A stretch of DNA of 64,000 nucleotides from Gonocerus acuteangulatus (taxonomy: Eukaryota; Arthropoda; Insecta; Hemiptera; Coreidae). The notes beneath the pieces are model-generated. The model was not told the origin of the DNA and did not search any database. It saw only the letters and a list, made by a program, of their open reading frames with translations. The translations under genes and the position numbers were made by a program. Positions 23,621 to 34,294 of the stretch are shown here, in pieces; within the stretch, counting starts at the first letter, position 1; each line of letters opens with the position of its first letter. The stretch is taken from NCBI GenBank assembly GCA_946811695.1, contig OX328127.1, forward strand, positions 43,813,396-43,877,395, written 5' to 3'.

Positions 23621-25442
23621 GTTTACGTCGTAAACAACTTACCTGACCCTACACACATAAATATCTTGACTCCACAGAACTAACCTTAGCCCACACAATT
23701 ATCTGGAGTCGGTTATTCCAAGTTTTGGGCGTTAATTTTTCGCAGTAATTAGTAAGTAATGGCTATAAAAAGGAATTTTACCACATCATGTAAATAATCA
23801 ACTAGGATGAAATATAAGGTTCACGAATCTTTATTTGGATCTTTGGTAGCCATTTCCAGATTTTAAACATCAAGCCTTCTTTCTTAATGGCTTCTTTCTT
23901 AAGTTCTTAGCCAGTTTTGAGATCCGCTTGACCAAAGCGTTGCCTTCTTTTGATAAACATTAATAGGATCTCAGTGACTTCATGATGTGCTGTAAATAGT
24001 ATCGGTCTGATACGAATACAAAATAAATCTTTATTTCAGATCTAGCTGAATTCATCATAAGTGGGTTTCCTCCTTATTGAGGGAGGGAGATAACGCTCTA
24101 AAACAAATGTGACTCATAGATTCAATAATTTTAATTAATTTAATAAGGTTTAGTAGAGGAAGATTTAAGAGAATAACTGTTCTGTAGGTCAGTGGTCTCA
24201 AGCAGAACAGGTTCCAGTAGTCGGTGCCTCAGCTAGAAATGTCCTTATAGAACAACATCTCATCTTATATTTCCAAAGAGACCGAACTTTTAGCACATAT
24301 TTAGCTTTTGGAATTGTATTCATGAAAGAAATTAAAAACAAAAAACCTTCAAACATTTCATGATCTCATTTCATGATGACCCCTTAATTTTTGTATTTGT
24401 CTAAATAATTTTGGGGACAGAAATCAAATAAATAAAACAAATCAAGACGCAGCTAAAACTACTATAATTGTTCAGGAGCTAAAACTACTATAATTTTACA
24501 CCCTAGCTGTAGGAAGAATCCTTCTGCAACAAGGCTCACTAGAATCAGCTGTGAAAAGTCAGCTATTTAAAATCAATAGAGGCCAAGATAGAATTCGATT
24601 ATCCAGAAGGAGATTTGTCAATTGACGTAAAATTGATTCACTCTGAAGATTATGTTTTGTCAATTAAATTGATTTAGAGGAAAACCGAAATGATCAGCTC
24701 TTCCGTTTTTCAAGAAACGGTCACACGAAAAATGCTTCGGAAATCCGAAGATGGAAGAGATAAAATAAAATTAAGAAATGAGGTATTTGTGGGGTTACAA
24801 ATTTTAGACTCAAAAATTAAGATATTAAAATGAAAGCATCATATACTAATTAAGATGAAATTTTATTTGTGATTAGTTGTGATTGTTTTATAATAAAAAA
24901 TTATAAAATTTTGGTGTAATTTAAATTAAATATATTTCATTTTCACAAATTAAAAATGTTACTTAAATGTTTTATTTCGATATTTTTATTTACTACTTTG
25001 TTTTTATTTAATTTAATGTATTAAATATATTCAAAAACAAATGTTGTATTCATTTTACATCTTACTCATTTTTTTTTTATGCCTGCGTTTTTTAAATGAA
25101 ATATAGGTATGTTTAGTTCTTTTGGCATGAATTGCAAGAGCTGTTTTATTATGTTTTTCATCCCCCCTTTGACATGTTGTTTTATTCTACTATTTAATAA
25201 CTGCTAGAGCTCCCATAAAACTTAAAAATGAAGAAAAGGTAGTAAATAAAAATACTAAAATAAAACATTTAAGTAGGTAATATATTATTTTATTTATTTG
25301 ATTAGACAGAAACAATGTTACTTGGATATACTAATCTCCTTCTAAATAATCGGATTTTATTTTGGACTTTTGATCGATTTTAAACTGCTGAGTTTTCACA
25401 ACGGATTCTATTAACCATGATCATATTCAGCCAATTTCTGAC
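23621..25442. other. AT-rich sequence without recognised genes
   Basis: About 1.8 kb with only short reading frames. No splice-flanked exon, RNA gene or repeat shared elsewhere in the window was found. Confidence 0.5.
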
Positions 25443-26862
25443 AAAGGGTCTCACCGTGTTTCCATATGAAATGGAAACTGTCTTTCTTGACTTTGATGTC
25501 ATTATTTTATTTCTAGTTCCTAGAAATAATTTTTCGTCAATTATCAAACCTCTAACTTTACTCGTTTTGAGGGAATAAGGGTTGAAACCCCTAACTTCAA
25601 AGTCGTTTTTCTATAAAACTATAATAAATCTTTAAATGAAACCATCGCTAATTGAAGGTATTGTGAGGTGTACCTTGCGTATTTTTTTCATAATTTTCGG
25701 ACCACTTATAAAATAAGAAAAAAAATTGTGAAGATTTAAAGGGCGGTTTTCCCTAACTAACCCTCGAAGCACACCTACCAAAAAAATCACGTAAAATCAG
25801 TAACTTCTCAACTATTATCCGTAAAAGTTTCATAGATGTGTGAAAGGTGCATCATACATGAAATTACAAAAATCTAATATCGATAGCTAAACACTAAAAA
25901 CCAAATATATCGAAAATATCTCAAGTTACTCTTAGGACGTTTTTGTTATTCAAAGACGAACCCTCACATTGCTCAGTGCATAATCTGTATTATACAGATC
26001 GAAAAACTATTGTCATATTGTAAGCCGCTGAAATAATAAATACTAAAAATCTTCATTTTCTACAAAAGATAATTCATCTTAATCACTAATTTTCTCAATA
26101 GTTTTGGTATCACTTGTAACTTCGAATAAATGTGTTAATATTTCTCCGGGTTCATTTTTTTTTATTAGTAACGACCAAGTGATAAGAAATAAATTATCGA
26201 GGCTACATGTGAACAGCAACCTATGCTCATATTTCCATTAGCGTAATCACACGTGTAACTTTTTATGTTCTAGTAATTGTATTTAAAAAAAAACAATTTT
26301 TTTTTCACAAGAGAAACATCCCATGTCTCTATTATATTCAAACAAGTACAATAAAAAACAAAACGAAGGTATTGCGTCATTTGGTAAACTGTAAAGAACG
26401 AATAATATATAGTGAATGAATATGTAACATTATGTAATCCGATTTATAACTAATTGATCAACCAGATATATACGAATAATACCACTTGCTTATAGATGTA
26501 TATATGTAGTATTGTAACTTATGTATATATGCAATAACTGTTTGGAGAGAAACGCTTTAGGTGCGCATACATGCTCATAAATAAATATTAAAAAAAATTA
26601 GAAAATAAAAAAAAAATTGTATTCAATGAAACATTTGATATTTCTTGCTATTGAAGAGCCGATAACGAACTTTAATCCTTAATATGTCGCTATTTTCTTA
26701 TAAGTACTCAACATGAATTTCCTTTTTATTTCCGTCTAATAGATCAGCGAGGTAACATTTGTTCCAGTTTCATCTCATGTTACAAATCGTACCAAAACTA
26801 TTGAGGAAAATAGTAATTAAGATTAATTATCTTTTGTAGAAAATGAAGATATTTAGTATTTA

Positions 26863-27099
26863 CTAGCTGTTACCCGGTGTGCCATGCTACACCTACTTTC
26901 TGCATATAGAAAAGCCTAAATAAATTAGAAACCAAATAAGTATTATTAAAATCAAATAACACGAATCTGTAACTGTTTCGAACCCGTGACCTCCCAACTG
27001 GGAGTCCTAGACGACTTTGACCTAACCTATAACACCCCCGTATCAAGGCATACATGTATGCCAAGTTTGGTAAAAATCGGTCTAACAGTGTGGATTTTT

Positions 27100-27147
<48 letters not shown>

Positions 27148-27805
27148 ACAGACAGCAGCTGGTAGACGTTTTTGACCTGGCCTCTGACACTCCCCTGATC
27201 AAGACCAACCTGTATGCCCAGTTTGATCAAAATCTGTCAAACGGTGTGGGTTTGAATAAAGAACAAACATACAGACAGACAGATGGTAGCCGTTTTGACC
27301 TAGCCTATGGCAATCGCCGTATCAAGACCTACCATTATTCCAAGTTTGGTCAAAATCGGACGAACGGTGTGGATTTGTATAAGGGACGAACGAACAGACA
27401 GACAGCTGGTAGATTTTTTTGACCTAGCCTAGGAGATTTCTCGTATGAAGACCTACCATTATTCCAAGTTTGGTCAAAATCGGTCAAACGGTGTGGATTT
27501 GTATAAGGGACAAACATACAGACAGACAGCTTGTAGACGTTTTTGACTTAGCCTACGACACTCCTCAGATTAAGATCCACATGTGTACCGAGTTTAGTCA
27601 AAATCGGACGAACGGTGTGGATTTGTATAAGGGACAAACATACAGACAGACAGCTGGTAGATTTTTTTGACCTAGCCTAGGAGATTTCTCGTATGAAGAC
27701 CTACCATTATTCCAAGTTTGGTCAAAATCGGTCAAACGGTGTGGATTTGTATAAGGAACAAACAAACAGAAAAACAGGCAGACACGTGATTTTTATATAT
27801 ATAGA
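26863..27805 (-). mobile_element. Non-autonomous Helitron with resolved ends
   Basis: Reading the minus strand, the element starts TC at 27805-27804 ('tctatatatataaaaatcac') and ends 'ggtaacagctag' with CTAG at 26866-26863. It sits between A and T, and an 18-base hairpin-forming 'ggtgtagcatggcacacc' lies just upstream of the end. The other arm of the host palindrome (about 26028-26058) retains the uninterrupted site 'gaaataataaatactaaa', which fixes both ends to the base and shows no target duplication. The interior is mostly a 124-bp tandem array. No Rep-helicase is encoded. Confidence 0.9.
27060..27780. repeat. ~124-bp tandem repeat array inside the Helitron
   Basis: The phrase 'cggtgtggatttgtataagg' or a variant starts at 27242, 27365, 27489, 27613 and 27737 (spacing 123-124 bp), with an earlier diverged unit near 27086 that holds a poly-A run (27105-27145). 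Each unit includes 'accattattccaagtttggt' and 'cagacagacagctggtag'. Repeated open frames (KFGQNRTNGVDLYKG) are by-products of the array. Confidence 0.9.
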
Positions 27806-28402
27806 TTATTTCAGCGGCTTACAATATGACAATAGTTTTTCGATCTGTATAATACAGATTATGCACTGAGGAATCTGAGGGTTCGTCTTTGAATAACAAA
27901 AACGTCCTAAGAGTAACTTGAGATATTTTCGATACATTTGGTTTTTGGTGTTTAGCTATCGATATTAGATTTTTGTGATTTCATGTATGATGCACCTTTC
28001 ACACATCTATGAAACTTTTACGGATAATAGTTGAGAAATCACTGGTTTTACGTGATTTTTTTGGTAGGTGTGCTTTGAGGGTTAGTTAGGGAAAACCGCC
28101 CTTCAAATCTTCATAATTTTTTTTCTTATCTTATAAGTGGTCCGAAAATTATGAAAAAAATACGCAAGGTACACCTTTTCAATAGCTTCAATTCACATTA
28201 TTTTCATTTAAATATCTAGTATAGTTTCATAGAAAAACGACTTTGAAGTTAGGGGTTTCAAGCCTTATTCCTTCAAAACGAGTACAGTTAGAGGTTTGAT
28301 AATTGACGAAAAATTATTTCAAGGAACTAGAAATAAAATGATGACATCAAAGTCAAGAAAGACACCAGTGCAGATTTCATAAGGAAACACGGTGAGACCC
28401 TT

Positions 28403-28899
28403 TAAGAAAGCCATATTGAAGAAGGAAAATGAGATAGATATTATGATATTATGGGCATTATAAAATGGCATGGAAAACGGATAATAAATATTGTAGAAGA
28501 TTGTTGGATAGGAGACTTTGAGCAATAATTGTTAAAGAAAAAATATTTTTGATTAGAAGAAGATTGAATGATATCGTGGAAACAATTCTGAGCAGCCGAA
28601 ATCGATTGATGATTGAAATGTTTTTATAATGTGTATTTCAGTAAATATGACAAACGATATTTTCACCAAAGCTTGCAGATATAGATTGCAGTAAGCAGGA
28701 TGGTTATCATCCATTGACAAATTGGTAAATCTTATAGGCAACAACATATTTTGTGCAATTTTTAAATAGTTAAGTAGATGTATGAACTTTTTACCTACAC
28801 AGAATTATTAACATCCTACGCACTTGATATCAGTGAATCAATATTTGTATTTGTTCGAGTTGGAAGGATTTGGAGGCAGGTATTAATAATAAAACAATA
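28403..28899. other. Unassigned sequence between a repeat and a gene
   Basis: Nothing coding was recognised. This is the downstream flank of the cuticle-type gene whose polyadenylation signal lies at 28920-28925. Confidence 0.5.
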
Positions 28900-29004
28900 G
28901 TTTTCTTCCTTTACGAAGATTTATTTAAGGAAAATAAAAAAAATAGGTCTTAAACTGTACATGAGCAATGGTTGTAGACTAGAGGCGGAGTAACAATACG
29001 CCAT
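28900..29004 (-). other. 3'UTR exon and poly(A) signal of the cuticle-type gene
   Basis: A good acceptor (T-rich tract, then 'ttacag') ends at 29005, so the exon begins at 29004. AATAAA is at 28925-28920 on the minus strand. The upstream coding exon has a donor 'ggtaagc' just after its stop codon (intron starts at 29168), which places a short intron in the 3'UTR. The cleavage point is inferred. Confidence 0.6.
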
Positions 29005-29173
29005 CTGTAAAAAATAAAATAAAATAATCAGTAAATATAATCATTTAGATCATTATTAAAGTGCTAATTGAAATATAATAGATTTTATTATGATTCTCTA
29101 GAATAACATACTTTTTAAATATATGAAAATGCAAGTTTATGATCTCTCGGAGGTTTGTTATTGCTTACCGTGA

Positions 29174-30129
29174 TTAATGGTATCCTTTGTACCCCTTGAT
29201 GATTCCACCTCCATAGCCACCATATAGACCACCGCCGTAAAGACCAGCACCAAGTCCATAACCACCTCCGTAAACAGCACCAGCTCCAAGGCCAGCACCA
29301 TATCCACCAGAGACGACAACGGGCTGTGGGATGGCAACGGGATAGTTTCTTACAACTGGAACTGGGACGGGCTGTGGGACGGATACTGGAACTGGAACGG
29401 ACTGTGGGAAGGGAACTGGATGTGGAACTGGGACACCGATTGGCTTGACAATTGGGACTGGGATGTTCCTGACGACTGGTACTGGGACTGGCTGTGGCAC
29501 GTTGACGGGCACGGGTTGATCAACTGGTACGCTGACGGGCTGAGGAACGGGGACGGGGACGGGCTGGTCGACTGGAACAGGGTAGGGCTGTGGAACAGGA
29601 ACTGCTACTCGGTTGTTGACGGTGATCTGAGAGCTAATTACCCTGCTGCCTGCACCAACGCCACCTGCTGCTGCTGCAAGTGCTGCACCAGCTCCACCAC
29701 CTGCAAGAATTGCACCTGCACCTAGACCAGCACCGTACCCTCCGTACCCTCCTCCTGCGAGTAGACCGCCGCCATAACCATAGCCTTCACCGAATATTCC
29801 TCTCTTCTGTTGCTTTGCTGGATCAGCGACAGCAACTGCAGCAAATGCTAAGATGGCAACCTGCAATAAAAAGAATAATACTGCATTTCACATAAATGTT
29901 ATTGATGCATAAAGCGCTTCATAGCTTGTCTATCACTACATGGCAAAGGTACGTTCTATGCAAATGAGTTTTATGCAGGAGGTTTCTGTTATTTATGCCG
30001 TATAACGTTTTCGATGTGATTAGACATTTATAAATATTTCGAAAACTCCAGTAAAAGTGTGAAAAATTTGAAATCAAAATAAGAGGGTATTTTACAGTGT
30101 TGTTCGTCGCAACAAATTACTTCTGCGAT

Positions 30130-30186
<57 letters not shown>

Positions 30187-30212
30187 TGTGTTTTGTTTAC
30201 CAGTGTCTTCAT
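29174..30212 (-). CDS. Secreted Gly-rich VPVPQP-repeat cuticle-type protein
   Basis: Two coding exons. Exon 1 (30212-30201) encodes only MKTL before donor gtaaac. Exon 2 (29860-29174) follows acceptor 'tattgcag' and ends in TAA. The joined protein is about 232 residues. Residues 1-16 (MKTLVAILAFAAVAVA) form a clear signal peptide. A basic KQQKR stretch follows, then a Gly/Tyr/Ala-rich block, a central region of repeated PVPVPQPVPV/PVPVDQ units with two VPVVRN motifs, and a C-terminal GGYG/GLYGGG block ending GYKGYH. No chitin-binding R&R motif is seen. The composition fits an extracellular structural protein of cuticle or a similar secreted matrix; that role is inferred. Without the splice, the large exon lacks its initiator. 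The antisense frame at 29420-29725 is a shadow. Confidence 0.85.
30131..30184. repeat. (TA)n microsatellite in intron 1
   Basis: A pure TA tract inside the single coding intron (29861-30200) of the cuticle-type gene, close to its donor site. Confidence 0.95.
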
Positions 30213-30249
30213 GTCGACTGCTTGCTGTAGTGAAGCTGTGGAAGTGGTG

Positions 30250-30295
30250 AGTGGACTGTGATACCAAGAGATTGCTGTAGGGGTTTATATACCCG
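30250..30295 (-). promoter_or_regulatory. TATA box and start region of the cuticle-type gene
   Basis: On the minus strand 'tatataaa' occupies 30291-30284. About 28 bases downstream lies a CACAGTC initiator-like sequence (about 30260-30254), followed by a roughly 45-base leader to the ATG at 30212. Spacing matches a standard TATA promoter. The transcription start is inferred. Confidence 0.7.
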
Positions 30296-30489
30296 AGGAA
30301 TCCCGCCTTCCTTGAATACACCATCCCCTAGCATGGAGAGTTGCGTCATGTAAGGGCTGTACTTGCAGCGAGCACCTACCTCCCCCCACTCCATACAGTG
30401 TTACAGTAGGCCAGTAATGTCAGTAGAAGACGAGGTATCGAGTCCTGGGTAAGTCTCTTTACAAATATTTTAAAAATAAAATTAAAAAC

Positions 30490-30540
<51 letters not shown>

Positions 30541-30564
30541 AACTCTCTTGTGTTTTTTTTAACT
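30296..30564. other. Upstream flank with a (TA)n array
   Basis: Immediate upstream region of the cuticle-type gene. It contains a TA microsatellite at 30491-30534. No further promoter elements are claimed. Confidence 0.5.
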
Positions 30565-31451
30565 CTCGTTATTAAAATATTACCATCTAAATTAAGAGCT
30601 ATATTAAAAGCCATAAAGGTGAGAATGTTTAATATTAGTTTTTCATTAAATTATTCAATATTTTCTTAATTAGCTACTTTAAGACTTAGAGGTTTGCCTC
30701 TGCCTCAAAAGTTGCATTATTTAATAAGCTTCGAGGTAGTGGTACCTCGTAGTTTAAGAAAAAATCTATTTCAATCTACTTTTTTCTGATTTCTAAGTCA
30801 GAATCAGTAAATGTGCTTTAGCGTGAAGGAGCCATTCTGAACAAATTCTTGAATTTCGCACAATAATGGTGATGTCCCATCCTTCCCAAGGTACATGACG
30901 TTTATTACACAAGCACGTCTACCAAATATTATCTCACTCTGGATTCAAATGGTTGGTTGCCCAGCTCATAATGGACGAGTGGTGACGGAATGGCTGAAGA
31001 GTGAATTCCCTAACCGTTCCCACACTACGTACACACAATTTTTCCTCTGATAAGGATAGGGGGACACATCGGAATCAAGGGTGATCGAATTCAGAAGAAA
31101 ATACTGGAAATAATTACCATTATTGTAAACACAATGAATACATGTATTATATGGTTATGCCTTGAGGGTCTTTGTAATACTAATTCTATTATATTTAATT
31201 AAATTTATGCTTATAAGTAAACTGGGTATAGTTTACAATCATTTGAAATTGTTTACAAAAAACACTCTCCTGGAGATAAAAAGCGGAAAAAATACATTTA
31301 AATGAAAGGCACCATCAAAAGATGCTTTAAAATGTTACCTCGTTTTCCTAGGAAAAATCTATAGAAATCTATGGGAGAGTGAATAATGGTTATTACTGTA
31401 GACTAATAACTATTTGTCCAGTAGATTTTCAAAATGTCTACAAATATAAGC

Positions 31452-31781
31452 TTAAAGTCTAACTGAATTCACGGCATTACGGAGGACGTCTTGTCTTAGA
31501 GTTCTCATGAGCTGGCACTGCTCCTGGATCCTGTTGATGAGTTCCTCTTTCGTTGTCTTGGGCTCTGAGTACACTCTGCTGTTTAATGTTCCCAATACTT
31601 GCAAATCTAGTGGTGTCAAATCAGGAGGCAAACGAACTGGTCCATAGTGGCCGATACAACGGTTAGGGAATTCACTCTTCAGCCATTCCGTCACCACTCG
31701 TCCACTATCAGCTGGGCAGCCAACCATTTGAAACCAGAGTGACTTTTTATTTAGTAGATGGGCTTGTGTAATAAACATCAT
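31452..31781 (-). pseudogene. Tc1/mariner-type DDE transposase C-terminal fragment
   Basis: An open frame of about 109 codons reads GGRVVTEWL-like VVTEWLKSEFPNRCIG, then GPVRLPPDLTPLDLQVLGTL, then a VYSEPKTTKEELINRI helix region and DVLRNAVNSV. This matches the end of insect-type DDE transposases, where 'SPDLTPLDFFLWG' holds the last catalytic Asp; here LTPLD is kept but the preceding RSP is shortened. The start is missing. The first part is duplicated in inverted orientation near 30900-31018, so it is a remnant inside a palindromic element. Confidence 0.75.
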
Positions 31782-31986
31782 GTAGTGTGGGAAGGATGGG
31801 ACATCACCATTATCGTGTGAAGTTAAAGAATTTGTTCAGAATGGCTAGTTCACGCTGAAGCACATTTATTGGTTTGACTTAGAAATCAAAAAAAATAAAT
31901 TGAAATAGTTTTTTTTCTAAAACTACGAGGTACTACTTTAAAGCTTATTAAATAATGCATCTTTTGAGGCGGAGGCAAACCTCTAA

Positions 31987-33102
31987 CAAGGGGAGAATAC
32001 AGCGATGGGGTCACCGATCTTGACCATTTTTTTTTCTGGTGATTCTACATCGAAAAATAGTCGACACGTGTCCGAGCGTTCCGTCCAATGCGCCTTAGGA
32101 GCCGAGAAATATAATAAAATAGGTTGAAAGTGCTTTATTTTTTATATCGAGTTTAGAAAATGACATCGAAAAAAATCCCAAAATTTGAATTTAGGGGTTT
32201 TTCAATGAGCTAAAAACGAATCTGACATCCGTTTTTAAATCAAAATTTGTTGTATAATGGATAACTTTTTAAATGTAGGTACATATATGCAATATTTTGA
32301 CCAAATAATGAATTCTATAAGAGTCGAGTGTGTAAAACATTTTTTTATTCAAAAACGGACGTCAGATTCGGCTTTAGTACATTGAAAAACCCGTAAATTC
32401 AAATTTTGGGAATATTACAAAAACAAAAAAAAAAATGTATTTTCAATCCGGCCATATTTCAAAGAATATTTACCCGATTTAAACCAAACTTGAATGGTCA
32501 TTAAAGGACCTTACATGACACATTTCCCTCCAATCGAGATGTTTCTACGTGTTCTGGGATCGACGTTATCTTCTTTTGAAAGATTTCAATGACGTAAAAA
32601 TCGGATTATCTCAAGGGGAGATATTGAATTTCAAAAGGTCACATTACTTTTTCGCTTACAAATTTTTAGTCTCTTCCAGACTGGGAAAAATCATTATTTT
32701 TTGTTTTCAATGATAATCACTACATTAGGGTTTCTTGGGGGGGGGGGGGGGGTGTTTTTAAATCTGCTATTATTTTTGATGTAGACAAATGTATGATAAT
32801 AGTTTACTTGAAAACGTAAGCATATTTTTGAATTTATTTGACGAAATATAAATTATTTTTTAACGATTATATTTTTCCTTTAATCTACTCTATAAAACAA
32901 ATGAATTGGTGAAAAAATCATGTCGATATCATTTTCTAAACTCGATATAAAAAATAAAGCACTTTCAACCTATTTTATTTTATTTCTCGGCTCCTAAGGC
33001 GCATTGGACGGAACGCTCGACGTGTCGACTATTTTTCGATGTAGAATCGCCAGAAAAAAAATTGGTCAAGATCGGTGACCCCATCGCTGTATGCTCCCCT
33101 TG
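31987..33102. mobile_element. Long-TIR DNA element, TAA target duplication
   Basis: The element begins 'caaggggagaatacagcgat' and ends 'atcgctgtatgctccccttg'. Its inverted arms are about 185 bp and about 95% alike by eye. A second inverted pair lies inside (about 32180-32245 and 32340-32405). TAA flanks both sides (31984-31986 and 33103-33105), and the uninterrupted sequence in the opposite arm of the host palindrome (about 30680-30688) carries a single TAA. A 3-bp TWA duplication is characteristic of PIF/Harbinger elements, but no transposase is present to confirm this. A truncated copy is at 12806-13275. A poly-G run lies at 32739-32752. Confidence 0.85.
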
Positions 33103-33228
33103 TAAGTGTAAAAATAGCTGATGAAGAAAATATTGAATAATTTAATAAAAAAATAATATTGAACATTCTCATCTATATGGCTTTTAATATAGCTCTTAAT
33201 TTACATGGTAATATTTCAATAAAGGATG

Positions 33229-33686
33229 TTTCTTATTGGAAATTTAATTTAGATTCTAAAACTGTTGTCGTTATTTACGATACATTGATCGCAAATCCCG
33301 AAAACTCAGTTTTTCTTTAAAAAAGCCAGTAGTTTTTAAAAAAGACAAAAGTTTGAGTAGCTCCTCTGCATGTTGAGATAGAACGCTCATTTCTGCGTCC
33401 CTGAACCACAAATGAGGGGCCGAATAGACCTGTAAAGTTATGACATCTCAATGTGGGACACCCTGTATATCGATAAATTTTTGAATGATCTATTTTTGGA
33501 ACGTTTTGGCGTGCTCAGAACAGTATTAGCCATTTTCAATACTTAGCCATTTTAGCGCGGTTACTCCCTATCTCCATAGGGAGAACCCGCTTATGAGGTT
33601 GACCTCATGACGCGATCCGGACGTGCCGACTAGAAACTTTCTCGTTTCAGACCCTATAGATCACGAAAATGTAGGTGGCTAAAATT

Positions 33687-33689
<3 letters not shown>
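33229..33689. other. Unassigned, includes a dispersed repeat segment
   Basis: Near 33540-33660 are segments ('gaggttgacctcatgacgcg', 'gtgccgac') shared with 14800-14860. No gene is recognised. Confidence 0.45.

Positions 33690-33745
<56 letters not shown>
33690..33745. repeat. (TA)n microsatellite
   Basis: A pure TA tract that abuts the Helitron-family internal repeat starting at 33746. Confidence 0.95.
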
Positions 33746-33747
<2 letters not shown>

Positions 33748-34230
33748 CCATTTTGAAGGCGATATCTTTAACCGTTTCTAAGATAAGTGGAATCAATGTT
33801 TTTGTAAGTCATTATTTTTTTTGTGAGTACTTAGAATCGCGGGATTCAATTGTAATATTTTCTACATCGTGAAAATTAATCCCAACTAAGATGTTTAAAT
33901 TTTGGTTATATTTGGAGTTAAGGAAGTATGCGAAAAAAATCATTTTATTAATAGACATGAAAAGTTTTCGGATCTTCATACATTTTTCGTAAATATCTCG
34001 ATAACGGTTGGGTAATCGTGGTAAGTGGATGGTGACCATTCGAATGCTTACTAAATTCTCTTCAAAAAAGGTTCTGAAGCAATATTCGATAGGGCAGCGT
34101 CAATCAGAGATATAAGCGCTTAAAACTTAAAAAGTGTATGTTTTGAAAGGGTTTTTCTCTTTGTTTATCTCACTTTTTAATTGGTTGTTTCTTGTTTTAA
34201 ATTGCATTTATCAGTAAAATTAGTATATTA
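33746..34230 (+). repeat. Helitron-like internal repeat copy
   Basis: The segment matches 7290-7700: 'aaggcgatatctttaaccgt', 'gcgggattcaattg', 'gacatgaaaagttttcgga', then 'atctcgataacggttgggta'. Its 5' end is replaced by a TA array and no 3' terminus is found before the element at 34295. Confidence 0.6.
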
Positions 34231-34294
34231 GTAAAATAAGCTAAGAAACGTTGAAAGGTATTGGTAATAATAAGTTTGGAGTGGCTGTGGTAAA

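Larger units (their letters stand above)
25443..28402. mobile_element. Long inverted-repeat element (~680-bp arms)
   Basis: The left arm (about 25443-26122, starting 'aaagggtctcaccgtgtttc') is the reverse complement of the right arm (about 26779-28402, ending 'gaaacacggtgagacccttt') at high similarity. The arms surround about 650 bp of AT-rich unique sequence. The right arm is interrupted by a Helitron at 26863-27805; without it the element is about 2.0 kb. No transposase is visible. Such long arms are typical of foldback elements. The target duplication and superfamily could not be determined. Confidence 0.85.
30565..33228. mobile_element. Inverted-repeat transposon carrying transposase remnants, split by an insertion
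   Basis: The left outer arm (30565-30685) matches the right outer arm (about 33106-33228) in reverse complement ('taaattaagagctatattaa' on the left). The next parts (30686-31018 and about 31660-31983, sharing 'ttgcctctgcctcaaaag'-type sequence and a transposase-derived segment) are also inverted. Between the right-hand inner and outer parts sits a 1.1-kb element (31987-33102), so the original palindrome was about 1.5 kb. Both arms carry the same piece of a DDE transposase. The family ends are not sharply defined. Confidence 0.75.

Noticed and set aside
27054..27670. Repeat protein with KFGQNRTNGVDLYKG units
   Set aside because: The frame follows a 124-bp tandem DNA array inside a Helitron, is interrupted by a poly-A run and stops, and has no start context.
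27060..27780. CRISPR-like array
   Set aside because: Units are ~124 bp contiguous tandem copies without unique spacers, in a eukaryotic repeat.
29420..29725. 101-codon plus-strand reading frame rich in Trp-Asp
   Set aside because: It is the antisense of the VPVPQP repeats of the cuticle-type gene, which has signal peptide, splice sites, TATA box and poly(A) signal on the other strand.
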